A DNA stretch of 36,520 bases from an uncultured Coriobacteriales bacterium (GCA_934636245.1 CAKUAI010000028.1:1-36520), one strand, 5' to 3'. Counted from the stretch's first letter, positions 8,294 through 16,646 are shown. Numbers and translations are program-made. Notes: generated from the letters alone by a model not told the origin.

Positions 8294-9572
8294 TGTTGCC
8301 GTCCTTTCGTTCACGGCCCAATCTGTGGTGCACGCCACGGGAAATGCGCACGCGAAGCCTGGCAGCAACGGCGTGGGGACCGGCGGGCACCGAGAAGCCC
8401 GCTTGGTCGCGGGCCACCCGATTGCGGGCCTCTTCCATCATCGCCAAGACCTTCTCAGCGCAACCATGCACGCCAAGGCCCTGCGCATACTCGATATATT
8501 GCCTGCTCAAAGCTGCAAGATCGGAGCGATTCTCGTAAAGCCAGTCGAGTTTGGCAGCAAGGTCGACGGCGTTTGCATGAGAAAAGACGTTGTGCCCGGT
8601 AAGCGCGTAGGCCTTCGTTGAGGAGAGGGAGGCGTCGGAAATGACGGGCACACAGCCGCACGCAAACGCCTCCATGCACGACATGCCCTCGACCTCCACG
8701 TCGGCGCAGTGCACGTAGACGTCGCTTGCGCACATGAGGTCGCGCAGCTCATCCTGCTCGAAGAAGCCGAAGTCGACGTCGAGCCCAAGGTCGGTCGCCC
8801 TCTTGCGAAGCTCGGCCTCGATGGGACCCTTGCCCGCAAGCGTCACGTGCATCTGCCTGCCATGCTTTGCCTGGGCAACCGCCTCAAGAAGAGTCGTCTG
8901 ATTCTTCTCGGGAGCAAAGCGGCCCACGCTCAACACGCGCAGCACACCAGCGGAGTCGGCCGCACCAGCCTGCTGAGCAGCAGAGGCCCTGCTTGCCTCC
9001 AGCCGCTTCTTGCCCGCATCGATAAACGCCTGCGCGATGCCGTTCGAAATCACTTCGAGCTTGGCGGTTGCCCCGACTTCGGCCAGCCTGTCGCGAACCT
9101 GGGCCGTGGGGCACTGCACGCACAGGCAGCGGTTGTACACGCCGGCAACGAACGAGTGCAAGAAACCCCTGTTCACCGGGTGAATTTCTCCCAGATGTAC
9201 GGCGTAGGTCATGTTCTCGGGGTAGAGGTGGAAGGTGCCCGTCACCGGCTTGCCCACACGCCGCGCCTCCCTGGCGGCCAGACGGCACACAAGGAAGGGG
9301 TCCTCGACATGCACGACATCGGCCCAGGCCACAGCCCTGCGAATGGTGCGCATGTCAGCGCGGGCAAACGTGAAGCCCTCTTTCTCGATGATGCCCGAGA
9401 ACACCGGGATGCGCACGACACCGAGCGGGTAATCGAGGGCGCCGTAACGGTCGTTTGTGGCAATGCGCACCTCGTGGCCCGCCGCGCGGAACTCCTCGAC
9501 AAAGCGCTGCGTGGAGATGCACATACCGTTTGACTTGTTGAGGTAGTCATTGATGACGATGAGGATCTTCAC
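8280..9572 (-). CDS. GT4-family glycosyltransferase
   Basis: A 430-aa GT-B fold glycosyltransferase. The N-terminal domain begins VKILIVINDYLNKSNGMCIST. The C-terminal nucleotide-sugar domain shows VGRFAPEKNQTTLLEAV, VTLAGKGPIEAEL and the donor-site motif EGMSCMEAFACGCVPVISD, which carries the E-x7-E type catalytic region. A GTG at 9572 is chosen: the similarity begins exactly there and GAAAGG lies upstream, whereas the longer frame to 9818 is composition noise. It is 14 bp overlapped with a PlsY-like gene, which suggests membrane glycolipid synthesis (inferred). Glycosyltransferases making mono- or diglucosyl-diacylglycerol are of this general type, but the acceptor cannot be assigned. Confidence 0.85.
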   Translation of the reverse strand: MKILIVINDYLNKSNGMCISTQRFVEEFRAAGHEVRIATNDRYGALDYPLGVVRIPVFSGIIEKEGFTFARADMRTIRRAVAWADVVHVEDPFLVCRLAAREARRVGKPVTGTFHLYPENMTYAVHLGEIHPVNRGFLHSFVAGVYNRCLCVQCPTAQVRDRLAEVGATAKLEVISNGIAQAFIDAGKKRLEASRASAAQQAGAADSAGVLRVLSVGRFAPEKNQTTLLEAVAQAKHGRQMHVTLAGKGPIEAELRKRATDLGLDVDFGFFEQDELRDLMCASDVYVHCADVEVEGMSCMEAFACGCVPVISDASLSSTKAYALTGHNVFSHANAVDLAAKLDWLYENRSDLAALSRQYIEYAQGLGVHGCAEKVLAMMEEARNRVARDQAGFSVPAGPHAVAARLRVRISRGVHHRLGRERKDGNNGRA

Positions 9573-9808
9573 GCGATGCGAGCCTTTCGAGCAGGGGGTA
9601 CAACGTGGAACTTTATAGCATAGGGTGATTTGTACCCCGTTGGAAGAGCCCGCGCACCTTCGGCACGACATGGTCGGGCGGGGCAAAGGGCAAGGACACA
9701 GCGGCAAGAAGCGAGCGACAATGCCTGTAGGCGAGGCGACGGCGACCGAAGAAACCAGCAGCAAAGGGCGACACGCAGGCCGCGCGCAATCGTGCGACAC
9801 CGGAGACG

Positions 9809-10504
9809 CTATATACATGCCCGAACAACGGCACTCTCGAAAGCCAGGCCAGAGAGAGGCTCGATTGCATCCTCACGCTGGGGCTCAAGGGGCTGCTCAT
9901 TAAGAAATTCCCAGCTAGAAAAGCCAGCTTCTCGCAAGATGCGCGCAAACTCCTCTTTTGTGGGAGCCGTCGCAAAGGCATTGGCGGCAGGGACGGCGGA
10001 ACCCGCTTTGCTGAGAGGCGGCAAAGGTTGGAGGGCCAGCACCGCGTCGTGATAAAGATAGCCTCCAGGGGCAAGGACGCGAGCAATCTCGCCGAACGCC
10101 CTGAGGCGGTCGGACGTAAAGTTGAGCACGCTGTTGACGACAACGACATCGACGGACGAGTCGCCGATACCCACTGCAAGCAGGTCGGTTGGGTCAGCCT
10201 GGACGAGACGCATATGCTGCCGCCAGGCATCGCCCGCCCAGTGCTGCTGGGGCGCGAGCTCTCTTGCGATCTCGATTTTCTCCGCTGAGGAGTCGGTCCC
10301 GATGACAAACCCGCCCTCGCCCACCCGGTCGGCGATTTTGAATGCGCCCAGGCCCTTGCGGCACTCAATGTCCAGCACGCGTTTACCGGCGAGGTCGTCG
10401 GGCAGCACCATGACGCAGCGTGTATGCCGGCGGGCACCTCGGCGCCACTTAGCCTCAGCGGAAGATTCGGCGGCCGTGCGCACTGCGTTGTCGGAGATGT
10501 CCAT
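9809..10504 (-). CDS. Class I SAM-dependent methyltransferase
   Basis: A 231-aa Rossmann methyltransferase. Motif I is VLDIECRKGLGAFKIA at about residues 42-57, with the unusual ECRKG in place of the typical GCGxG. Post-I acidic end is VIGTDSS, motif II VDVVVVNSVLNF, and motif III LAPGGYLYHDAVL. The family and pattern resemble arsenite- or small-molecule-methyltransferase-like proteins, but no cysteine set typical of ArsM is evident and the substrate is unknown. Start 10504 is preferred over upstream in-frame ATGs because AAAGGGG lies immediately before it. A repeated 11-mer operator lies 42-128 bp upstream. Confidence 0.8.
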   Translation of the reverse strand: MDISDNAVRTAAESSAEAKWRRGARRHTRCVMVLPDDLAGKRVLDIECRKGLGAFKIADRVGEGGFVIGTDSSAEKIEIARELAPQQHWAGDAWRQHMRLVQADPTDLLAVGIGDSSVDVVVVNSVLNFTSDRLRAFGEIARVLAPGGYLYHDAVLALQPLPPLSKAGSAVPAANAFATAPTKEEFARILREAGFSSWEFLNEQPLEPQREDAIEPLSGLAFESAVVRACI

Positions 10505-10545
10505 ACGGGCCCCTTTCGCTTGCATGCCAACCAAGTGGTTGCTCA

Positions 10546-10632
10546 TTAACATACATTTCGCGAACATCAAAAATGCGTATCCAGGTATTTTGTTGAATTA
10601 ACATACATTTGAACCAGTGAGATGTATGTTAA
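10546..10632 (-). promoter_or_regulatory. Three-site operator upstream of the methyltransferase
   Basis: The 11-mer TTAACATACAT occurs at 10546-10556 and 10598-10608, and in inverted orientation (ATGTATGTTAA) at 10622-10632. The last two form a perfect inverted repeat with a 13-nt centre. They lie 42-128 bp upstream of the methyltransferase ATG in an AT-rich stretch flanked by GC-rich DNA. This is typical of a dimeric repressor with two or more binding sites; the regulator is not identifiable from the neighbours. Confidence 0.6.
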
Positions 10633-10672
10633 ATTTCAGCCAGTATACCCCTCCCCGGGTATATGGAGTAGC

Positions 10673-10717
10673 AAAAAAGCCGGCGGGAATGCAGGTATGG
10701 ACTGCATCCCCGCCGGC
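10673..10717 (-). terminator. Intrinsic terminator of the MATE gene
   Basis: On the minus strand a long hairpin is followed by six T. The outer arms GCCGGCGGG and CCCGCCGGC pair perfectly and are continued by inner ATGCA/TGCAT. It lies 45 bp after the MATE stop codon. Confidence 0.85.
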
Positions 10718-10761
10718 CTCACATTCAGTCGGGCGCTATCCGCCGAAGCAGTCGCTTGGCA

Positions 10762-12096
10762 TTACTGCAGGTAACCGTAGTTCTTGCGCAAACCGGCAAG
10801 GAAACCACAGGTCAGAAGGACCGACATGGCCTCGGCCACCAGAATGGCGTACCAGATGCCCATCTCGCCCATGATCATGGGCAGCACGATGACGGCGCCG
10901 CACTCGAAGACCAGGGTGCGCACGAACGAGATGACTGCCGACACCAGACCGTTGTTGAGCGCCGTGAAGAACGCCGAGCCATAGATGGAAAAACCGGCCA
11001 GCAGCAGCATGAACGAGTAAATGGAGAGCGCCTGGACGGTGAGTTCGAGCACATCCTCGTCGTAGCCTACGAAAAGCATAGCGATGGGGCGGGCCAGCGA
11101 CACGGCGAGCACCGTAAGAATCACGTTGAGGGCGGCGACCACGCTCACGCTCTTCTTGAACAGGTTCGTCAGCTCCGCCTTGTTTTGAGCACCGTACTGG
11201 TAGCTCACAAGCGGCGCCGAGCCCATCGAGAAGCCCATCACGAACGACACAAAGATCCAGATGACGTACTGGATGACGCCGTACGCAGCTACACCGTCGG
11301 CACCGATGAAGGTCATGAGCTGGTAGTTGTACAGCATTGAGACGAGCGACATGGACAGGTTCGCCACGAGCTCGGAGGCGCCGTTCGTGCACGCCTTGCC
11401 CAGGGCGCGCAGGTCAACCACGGGCTTCCCCAGGCGCAGGTTGCTCGGGTTCTTGCGCGCGAAGTAGAGAAGGGGCAGGCCGCCGCCGATAACCTGACTG
11501 ATGGCCGTGGCGATGGCCGCACCGGCAAGACCCCAGCCGAAGACGATGATAAACAGGGCGTCAAGCACGATGTTTGTCAGACCTGCACCGACAATGATGG
11601 CAAGGCCGACCTTCGGCTTGCCGGCTGCGGGCAGAAAGCTTTGGAACGCCTGCTGCAACATAAGCGCAGGCAGGGCAATCGCGCAGATGGTGCCGTAGAG
11701 GACAGCCGAATCAAGCAGCGACCCGGTCGCCTTGAACAGCTGGCCCACCGGGCGCATGAAGATGACGCCGAGCACCGCACACACGACACCCGTGGCAACA
11801 ATGGTGTAGATGATGAGCGAGAACAGGCCGTTTGCCCGCTCCTTCTTGCCCTCGCCCAGCGTCTTGGCCACGAGCGCCGTGCCACCGGTGCCGAACATCA
11901 TGCCCAGCGCGCCGATCATCATGATGAACGGGTAAATGAGGTTGAGGGCCGAAAACGCCTCCTTGCTCACAAAGTTGGAGACAAAGAGACCGTCAATCAC
12001 GCCATAGATGCTGGTAAACACCATCATAACGGCCGTGGGAGCCGTAAAACGCAGGAGCTTTCCCAGCGTAAAGTGCTCTGAGATATTGAGTGACAT
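10762..12096 (-). CDS. MATE-family multidrug efflux transporter
   Basis: A 444-aa polytopic protein with about 12 hydrophobic segments and the duplicated MATE architecture. Recognisable family segments include PIMMIGALGMMFGTGGTALVAKTLGEGKK near residue 60 and GFSMGSAPLVSYQYGAQNK in the second half. MATE proteins are Na+- or H+-coupled exporters of cationic drugs or metabolites. The ATG at 12096 has AAGGAG upstream and the gene begins 7 bp after the MarR stop, so the two form an operon. A strong terminator follows. The likely regulator is the upstream MarR protein. Confidence 0.9.
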   Translation of the reverse strand: MSLNISEHFTLGKLLRFTAPTAVMMVFTSIYGVIDGLFVSNFVSKEAFSALNLIYPFIMMIGALGMMFGTGGTALVAKTLGEGKKERANGLFSLIIYTIVATGVVCAVLGVIFMRPVGQLFKATGSLLDSAVLYGTICAIALPALMLQQAFQSFLPAAGKPKVGLAIIVGAGLTNIVLDALFIIVFGWGLAGAAIATAISQVIGGGLPLLYFARKNPSNLRLGKPVVDLRALGKACTNGASELVANLSMSLVSMLYNYQLMTFIGADGVAAYGVIQYVIWIFVSFVMGFSMGSAPLVSYQYGAQNKAELTNLFKKSVSVVAALNVILTVLAVSLARPIAMLFVGYDEDVLELTVQALSIYSFMLLLAGFSIYGSAFFTALNNGLVSAVISFVRTLVFECGAVIVLPMIMGEMGIWYAILVAEAMSVLLTCGFLAGLRKNYGYLQ

Positions 12097-12103
12097 TTTC
12101 GAA

Positions 12104-12619
12104 CTACTCCTTGTTGCCTGAATCCTTGGTGCGGGGGTGCGCCTTAGCGGGCGCGGGATACGGGGCCTCGGGCTCGAATGCGTCGAAGCGGCTCTTGAGA
12201 CCGTGCAAGTACCGCCGCGCCGCGCCGACCAAGACCTCGCACTCCTCGACGGTGACGTCGGCAAAAGCCTCGGCGTCAGCGCACAGCAGCGGGATGATGT
12301 TCTTCTCGACGAACTCCCTGCCCTGCGGCGTGAAAAACACGTGCATGCCCCTACCGGTCCCGGCTGGCTCAAGATGGAGGATGCCGTCGGCCACGAGCTT
12401 GTGCACCGATGAGCCAACCGTCTGTTTGCCCAGGTAGGCATAGGTACAGATGTCGCGCTGCAGGCATCCTTCCCCGCACTCGCACAACGCCCACAGCACA
12501 TCGAACGCGCTTTGCGATATACCGAGCTTGAGCGCGGCGGCGTCGTACACGTCTTGGAACTCCCTGAGGAACTGGTTGAATTCCTCGTAGGAACGTTTCG
12601 CTTCCTCCGTCAGTTCCAT
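12104..12619 (-). CDS. MarR-family transcription regulator
   Basis: A 171-aa protein with a winged helix pattern. LGISQSAFDVLWALCECGEGCLQRDICTYAYLGKQTVGSSVHKLVADGILHLEP holds the recognition helix, and the wing GTGRGMHVFFTPQGREFVEK follows. MarR proteins are dimeric repressors released by ligands. The ATG at 12619 is preceded by GGGGAGG. It is the first gene of a two-gene operon with the MATE transporter, and a long palindrome 19-54 bp upstream of the start is a good candidate operator. Autorepression of the efflux operon is inferred. Confidence 0.88.
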   Translation of the reverse strand: MELTEEAKRSYEEFNQFLREFQDVYDAAALKLGISQSAFDVLWALCECGEGCLQRDICTYAYLGKQTVGSSVHKLVADGILHLEPAGTGRGMHVFFTPQGREFVEKNIIPLLCADAEAFADVTVEECEVLVGAARRYLHGLKSRFDAFEPEAPYPAPAKAHPRTKDSGNKE

Positions 12620-12637
12620 GGTTCCTCCCCACTATAT

Positions 12638-12673
12638 GTCCGATTTCAGACTCATGGTAGTCTACTTTCGGAC
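12638..12673 (-). promoter_or_regulatory. Nested palindrome, likely MarR operator
   Basis: The outer arms GTCCGA (12638-12643) and TCGGAC (12668-12673) enclose inner arms AGACT and AGTCT, all symmetrical about one centre. The site lies just upstream of the MarR start. A further TCGGACT half-site follows at about 12726-12732. Confidence 0.6.
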
Positions 12674-12875
12674 TTGCTTCGTACACGCGCAGGGGGCATG
12701 CACGAGGACTCCATAAGTATGATTTCGGACTCAGCAAGTGAGGCCCCGCGAGCCAGTAAGAGGCACAAAAAACGCAGGAAACGGGGCATTCTCGATGGTT
12801 AGCTGCGGAAACGGGCTTTCGCCGCCGCCCGCCATGATAGACTGGGTGCGTTTTGTCACAAAGAACGAGGGAGAC

Positions 12876-13856
12876 ATGCTCTTGAACGGCAGGACTTGTA
12901 CACGCAGGGCATTCATAGCGGGCGCAGCCGCGGCGACGATTGCCGGGTTCGGCTCGCTGGCGCCTGCCGGTCGCACCGGGGCCGCCCTTGCCGACGAACA
13001 GGCAACCCCCGCCGGCGCAGCGTTGCCCTCGGGTGAGGTCGGCGCCCAAAACACAAGCGCTACCAGCGCTCCTGTTACAAGCGTTCCCACAGCGCTCCCC
13101 TCATGGGTGGACGCGCAAGTGGCCGAGGCGCTTCTCGCCCAGGCAGACGACCCCGATGTCGCCAGCATCCTGTGCGATGCGCAGGCACTCGGCGAGCTCG
13201 ACCAGGACCTGGCGGAGAAGCTGCTCGAACTCGCGGCCGACGATCCTGCCGCCCGATCGTTCGTGGCAGGTTTCCGTGCGTCTTACCCCGGCACAAAGGC
13301 AGGCGGTCTCACCGCAGACGACCTGCCCGATGATGGAAGCATCCCGCACCTCATGCAGTGGGACAAGCGCTGGGGCTACATGGAGTACATCGGCGGCCCG
13401 CTGGGAACCAAGGGCTGCTGCCCCACTTCGCTAGCAATGCTCTACGCAGGCCTTTCGGGTCGAACCGACATGAGCCCCTACATGGTTTCGCTGCTTGCGA
13501 CGGAGTCGGAGCTGTGCGACGCCCAGGCTGGCACGCACGGTGAATTCGTGGGCTACTTCTGCGAGCGCGTTGGTCTTGAGTGGACCGATGTCACTACCAT
13601 CGACGAGGCAGCAAGCTATCTCAACGGCGGCTGGCTTCTCGTATGCAACCTCGGCGCCGGCGAGTTCACCGACCTGGGCCATTACGTGCTCATCACCGGC
13701 TGGTCGGGCTACGACGGTGACGTGCATGTGAACGACCCGTACACGACGTCGGTCAACGAGCGCCCCTGGCCCTTGGTGACCATCTTCTATGAGTGCAACT
13801 CGACATATGCCGTGAGGGCCGGAGAGGCACTGCTGTCCTCGCCCAACGTCGCTTAA
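12876..13856 (+). CDS. Tat-exported C39-like cysteine peptidase domain protein
   Basis: A 326-aa secreted protein. The N-terminus has a twin-arginine signal: TRRAFIAGAAAATIAGFG followed by an Ala-rich cleavage region near AALADEQ. The C-terminal half carries a peptidase_C39_2-type domain, with a catalytic Cys probably at C181 in GTKGCCPTSLAM, a His in LGHYVLITGW and an Asp in VNDPY. The middle (about residues 70-150) is Ala/Asp-rich and probably a spacer with helical character. Start 12876 is chosen because the signal peptide begins there and GAGGGAG lies just upstream. Substrate unknown; peptide or cell-wall protein processing outside the membrane is plausible. FluC follows after 10 bp. Confidence 0.8.
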   Translation: MLLNGRTCTRRAFIAGAAAATIAGFGSLAPAGRTGAALADEQATPAGAALPSGEVGAQNTSATSAPVTSVPTALPSWVDAQVAEALLAQADDPDVASILCDAQALGELDQDLAEKLLELAADDPAARSFVAGFRASYPGTKAGGLTADDLPDDGSIPHLMQWDKRWGYMEYIGGPLGTKGCCPTSLAMLYAGLSGRTDMSPYMVSLLATESELCDAQAGTHGEFVGYFCERVGLEWTDVTTIDEAASYLNGGWLLVCNLGAGEFTDLGHYVLITGWSGYDGDVHVNDPYTTSVNERPWPLVTIFYECNSTYAVRAGEALLSSPNVA

Positions 13857-13866
13857 GAAGGACCAG

Positions 13867-14238
13867 ATGTTTCTCAACTGCCTGTTTGTCGGCCTCGGCG
13901 GCTTTGTAGGATCGGTGCTGCGCTACCTCGTGGGGTTCATCCCCACGAGCGCCGTCGCCACTTTTCCCATTAAGACGCTCGCCATCAACATCGTGGGCTC
14001 GTTCGTAATCGGTCTCGTGTGCGCGCTTGCGTCCAGACTTGGCACGACCATGAACCCGCAGCTGCTGCTTTTCCTCAAGGTAGGCGTGTGCGGCGGCTTC
14101 ACCACGTTCTCCACGTTTGCGCTCGAGTCGAACAACCTCATCCAAGCGGGCAATACCCCGCTCGCCGTGCTGTACGCCGTGCTGAGCGTCACCCTGAGCA
14201 TCGCCGCCGTGTTTGCGGCGCAGGCGCTGGTGAAGTAG
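13867..14238 (+). CDS. crcB: CrcB/FluC fluoride channel
   Basis: A 123-aa protein with four transmembrane segments and the FluC signatures: GGFVGSVLRY near the N-terminus, the asparagine in INIVGSF, and GVCGGFTTFSTFALE at about residues 75-89. FluC channels export fluoride as antiparallel dual-topology dimers; a single gene implies a homodimer. The ATG at 13867 has AGAAGGA upstream and lies 10 bp after the peptidase gene. No fluoride riboswitch is possible in that gap. It ends 12 bp from the convergent ArsC-like gene. Confidence 0.92.
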   Translation: MFLNCLFVGLGGFVGSVLRYLVGFIPTSAVATFPIKTLAINIVGSFVIGLVCALASRLGTTMNPQLLLFLKVGVCGGFTTFSTFALESNNLIQAGNTPLAVLYAVLSVTLSIAAVFAAQALVK

Positions 14239-14250
14239 TAGGAGAAAAGC

Positions 14251-14610
14251 CTAGCCCAGGCGCTCCTGCCAGGCCTGTTCGCGAAAACCAACAAGCACGA
14301 AGTCGTCGCCCACCACGAGCGGGCGCTTCACAAGCATGCCGTTCTCGGCAAGCAGGGCAAGCGCGTCCTCGTCGCTCAGCCCCGCGTCAAGCTGGGCTTT
14401 TATGTTGCGCTCACGATACAGTACGCCGCTTGTGTTGAAGAGCTTGCGCACGGGCAGGCTCCCCCGCTCGCGCCACTCGGCAAGCTCGGCCACCGTGGGG
14501 TTGTCGGTCACAATGTCGCGATCGATATAGTCCACGCCGTGCTCGTCGAGCCACTTCTTGGCCTTCTTGCAGGTAGAACACTTGGGATACTCAAGGAAGA
14601 GGACAGGCAT
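14251..14610 (-). CDS. ArsC/Spx-family thioredoxin-fold protein
   Basis: A 119-aa protein of the arsenate reductase/Spx fold. The redox motif CSTCKKAKKWL is at about residues 11-21, followed by RDIVTDNPTVAEL, then KLFNTSGVLYRE, and NGMLVKRPLVVGDDFVLVGF near the C-terminus. The CxxC and the final P-rich segment fit both ArsC-type reductases (YffB-like) and Spx regulators. No ars genes adjoin, so the function is left open. Start 14610 is placed by similarity; the upstream in-frame extension to 14706 is unlikely. A TACAAT -10-like hexamer lies at 14647-14652 on the minus strand. Confidence 0.8.
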   Translation of the reverse strand: MPVLFLEYPKCSTCKKAKKWLDEHGVDYIDRDIVTDNPTVAELAEWRERGSLPVRKLFNTSGVLYRERNIKAQLDAGLSDEDALALLAENGMLVKRPLVVGDDFVLVGFREQAWQERLG

Positions 14611-15061
14611 GGCGGCTCCAATCACACGGTTGCTCGAATGGCGCAGATTGTACTCCGAGAAGAGGACAGAAAAAACGGCGGGGCTACATCTCATCGAGGC
14701 GAGCAACCAGTCGATCGCAAAGCGCTGGGATCTAGCGTGTTTCCAAGAACTATCTAATCTACCTGCTCTTTTGCAATTTTAGACAATTTTTGCAAGTTTT
14801 GCAGAGCTCGAGGCACCGCCCATAGGAGACCAAAGTGATGCAGGGGTTGCTGGTGAACTGCTGTTTTGAGGGACGCGTCGAGTCACTCGACGCAGATTTG
14901 TCGAGTGACTCGACAAGATGGGTGTCGAGTCACTCGAGTTGTCAGAGCAAGAAGGACGGCCGAACAGTCTGTCAGCAATCTACCCAAACGAGAAGCCGAG
15001 AAGTCGGCCTTTCGAGCCCCAACGCCGCCCACTAGCAGCGCTTCTTCGTTTGATACGTCCC
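14611..15061. other. Intergenic region with repeat copy 1A
   Basis: No gene is supported. It holds the promoter side of the ArsC-like gene, a T-rich segment with repeated TTTTGCAA at about 14768-14800, and the downstream copy (14876-14948) of the palindromic direct repeat that brackets the next gene. A 113-bp stretch separates that copy from the stop codon at 15062. Confidence 0.5.
14876..14948. repeat. 73-bp palindromic direct repeat, copy 1A (3' side)
   Basis: Contains three tandem palindromes: GCGTCGAGTCACTCGACGC (starting 14875), GTCGAGTGACTCGAC (14900-14914) and GTCGAGTCACTCGAG (14924-14938), then TTGTCAGAGC. Copy 1B at 16574-16646 has the same length and order in the same orientation. 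The pair brackets the AlbA_2 gene at 15062-16531. Confidence 0.9.
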
Positions 15062-16531
15062 TTATCCTGCAGCCGCCTCCAATTTCATCCTTCCCCGCTC
15101 CCCTGCCACATGCTGCAGCGCGCCAGTGCGGAGCATGGCATCGACCGTCGTGCTCAGTTTCTTAGAGATGCCCTTGTATCCCATGGCATAAGCGAGCTCG
15201 GTCAGCGTAAGGGAACCGGCCGCCAGCGCCTCCAGAATACGCTCCTCATACTCTTCCGCTTTGGCCGCAGCGCCTCCTGACGGCAGAAATGCCCGATGAA
15301 TGGGAATGGTCACCGAAAGATAACCGCGCGCATCATCCATCTCGAACGTCGGCTCATCGGAGCCATTCTGACGCAGGGCCGCAAACGCGTTGGGGAACCC
15401 AGTGTTGCGACCCTCGATGAGATGCAGTTCCTTGAGGAAATCGCCAATCCTGCGATTGCGATAGATGCGGGCGCGGAACCTGTGCGCCTCCACGTCCTCA
15501 TCGGTGATGCTGCGGTCGAAGCCCGGGTAGCTCGTCACTTCCAGAGATTGAGGCGTGACGCGCACACAGATGGGTTCAGCGACTTGGTAGGAACGGTGAT
15601 ACACGGCGTTTGACAAGATTTCTTCCACCGCACGGAACGGGTAGTTGTACACCACGCACGCCTCGGCGACATCGTCAAGCTTGTACGTCTTGGACGCGAT
15701 GACGAAGTTCTCGATATACGAGAGCGCGTCTCTCAGCTGGCGTTGGATAGGGCCGGTGAACGCCCTCTCCACCATACCCTCGCCCGTGGGGTCGGGAATG
15801 ACGACGACCTCGATGCGCGCGTAGCGGAAATACCTCTCCGGCCTCTCGGAAAACATGAGGATGCCGACGTTGCGCGGCCTTCGCCTCTCGGGCGGACCCG
15901 AGAGAAGCTGCAGGTCATCGGCAATCTCGACCAATCCACTGTCCACGGTCTGTTCGTACAGGCTGCTTCCGATTTGCTTGAGATGTTCCCGCATGAGGCC
16001 CAAGTCGAGATCGTCCACCTCAGCCAGCAGATTGGGACGGTCGTCGAAGGGGATATCCGTCGCCGCATAGAAAAGCTCCCTTTCTTCCTGCGGCGATGCG
16101 ACAATCGTGCTGCTGAACTTGCGGATGTAGTAAAACTTGCTCGACTTGTCAGACAAGACGTCCTTCGAGGCCTTGTAGGGACGGCCGTATCCTCCGGGCA
16201 CCCAAATGACGATGATATAGACGCCCTGGAAAAGGACCGGCTCAACAACCGGGTTGTACAGAGGCTCGATGCAGTGGCACAGGCCAACGAGCCGCTTGAG
16301 GATATCGTCGATGCGTTCCTGGTCAATGCCCTTGAGAGGGAAGACGGGGCTGCCATCGCGCTCTTCCACGCCAATGACGATATAGCCACCGCCAATGTTG
16401 TCGATGTCGTTGGCAAAGGCGCAAATGGTATGGATGATGGGGTTCGGATTGAAGTCCGCCTTGAACTCGACGCGCGTGGACTCAACCGTGCGCAGGTTGA
16501 CAAGGTCATCAATGTTCACTGGTATAGCCAT
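15062..16531 (-). CDS. AlbA_2 (Schlafen-like) / GHKL-ATPase protein no. 1
   Basis: A 489-aa protein of the RecG-C-like, AlbA_2-domain family. The N-terminal AlbA_2 domain shows TVESTRVEFKADFNPNPII followed by CAFAND and GGGYIVIGVEE. The central GHKL-type ATPase (HATPase_c_4) shows the N-box AVEEILSNAVYHRSYQ and later NRRIGDFLKELHLIEGRNTGFP. The C-terminal 70 residues have a winged-helix look (EERILEALAAGSLTLTELAYAMGY). Such proteins are usually annotated as putative transcription regulators and are often multi-copy; biochemical roles are poorly known. Start 16531 has GAGGAGGG upstream. A promoter whose spacer is one of the flanking palindromes points to autoregulation. The gene is bracketed by 73-bp direct repeats. 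Confidence 0.8.
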   Translation of the reverse strand: MAIPVNIDDLVNLRTVESTRVEFKADFNPNPIIHTICAFANDIDNIGGGYIVIGVEERDGSPVFPLKGIDQERIDDILKRLVGLCHCIEPLYNPVVEPVLFQGVYIIVIWVPGGYGRPYKASKDVLSDKSSKFYYIRKFSSTIVASPQEERELFYAATDIPFDDRPNLLAEVDDLDLGLMREHLKQIGSSLYEQTVDSGLVEIADDLQLLSGPPERRRPRNVGILMFSERPERYFRYARIEVVVIPDPTGEGMVERAFTGPIQRQLRDALSYIENFVIASKTYKLDDVAEACVVYNYPFRAVEEILSNAVYHRSYQVAEPICVRVTPQSLEVTSYPGFDRSITDEDVEAHRFRARIYRNRRIGDFLKELHLIEGRNTGFPNAFAALRQNGSDEPTFEMDDARGYLSVTIPIHRAFLPSGGAAAKAEEYEERILEALAAGSLTLTELAYAMGYKGISKKLSTTVDAMLRTGALQHVAGERGRMKLEAAAG

Positions 16532-16564
16532 GACGTCGCCCTCCTCGATGACTCGACACACTCG

Positions 16565-16593
16565 ATAATAAAACGTCGAGTCACTCGACGCAA
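16565..16593 (-). promoter_or_regulatory. Promoter of AlbA_2 gene no. 1 with palindrome in the spacer
   Basis: On the minus strand a -35-like TTGCGT (16588-16593) and a -10-like TATTAT (16565-16570) are exactly 17 nt apart. The spacer is filled by the palindrome GTCGAGTGACTCGAC. A bound protein would directly block RNA polymerase. The -35 match is weak. Confidence 0.5.
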
Positions 16594-16646
16594 GTTTGTC
16601 GAGTGACTCGACGAAATGAATGTCGAGCCTGTCGAGTTGTCAGAGC
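16574..16646. repeat. 73-bp palindromic direct repeat, copy 1B (5' side)
   Basis: Same order as copy 1A: CGTCGAGTCACTCGACGC, then GTCGAGTGACTCGAC, then GTCGAGCCTGTCGAG and TTGTCAGAGC. The third palindrome is degenerate here. It starts 42 bp upstream of the AlbA_2 start codon; further half-sites (CTCGATGACTCGAC) continue toward the gene at 16544-16557. Confidence 0.9.

Noticed and set aside
13857..13866. Fluoride riboswitch before the FluC gene
   Set aside because: The gap to the preceding gene is only 10 bp and no crcB-motif-like fold was seen.
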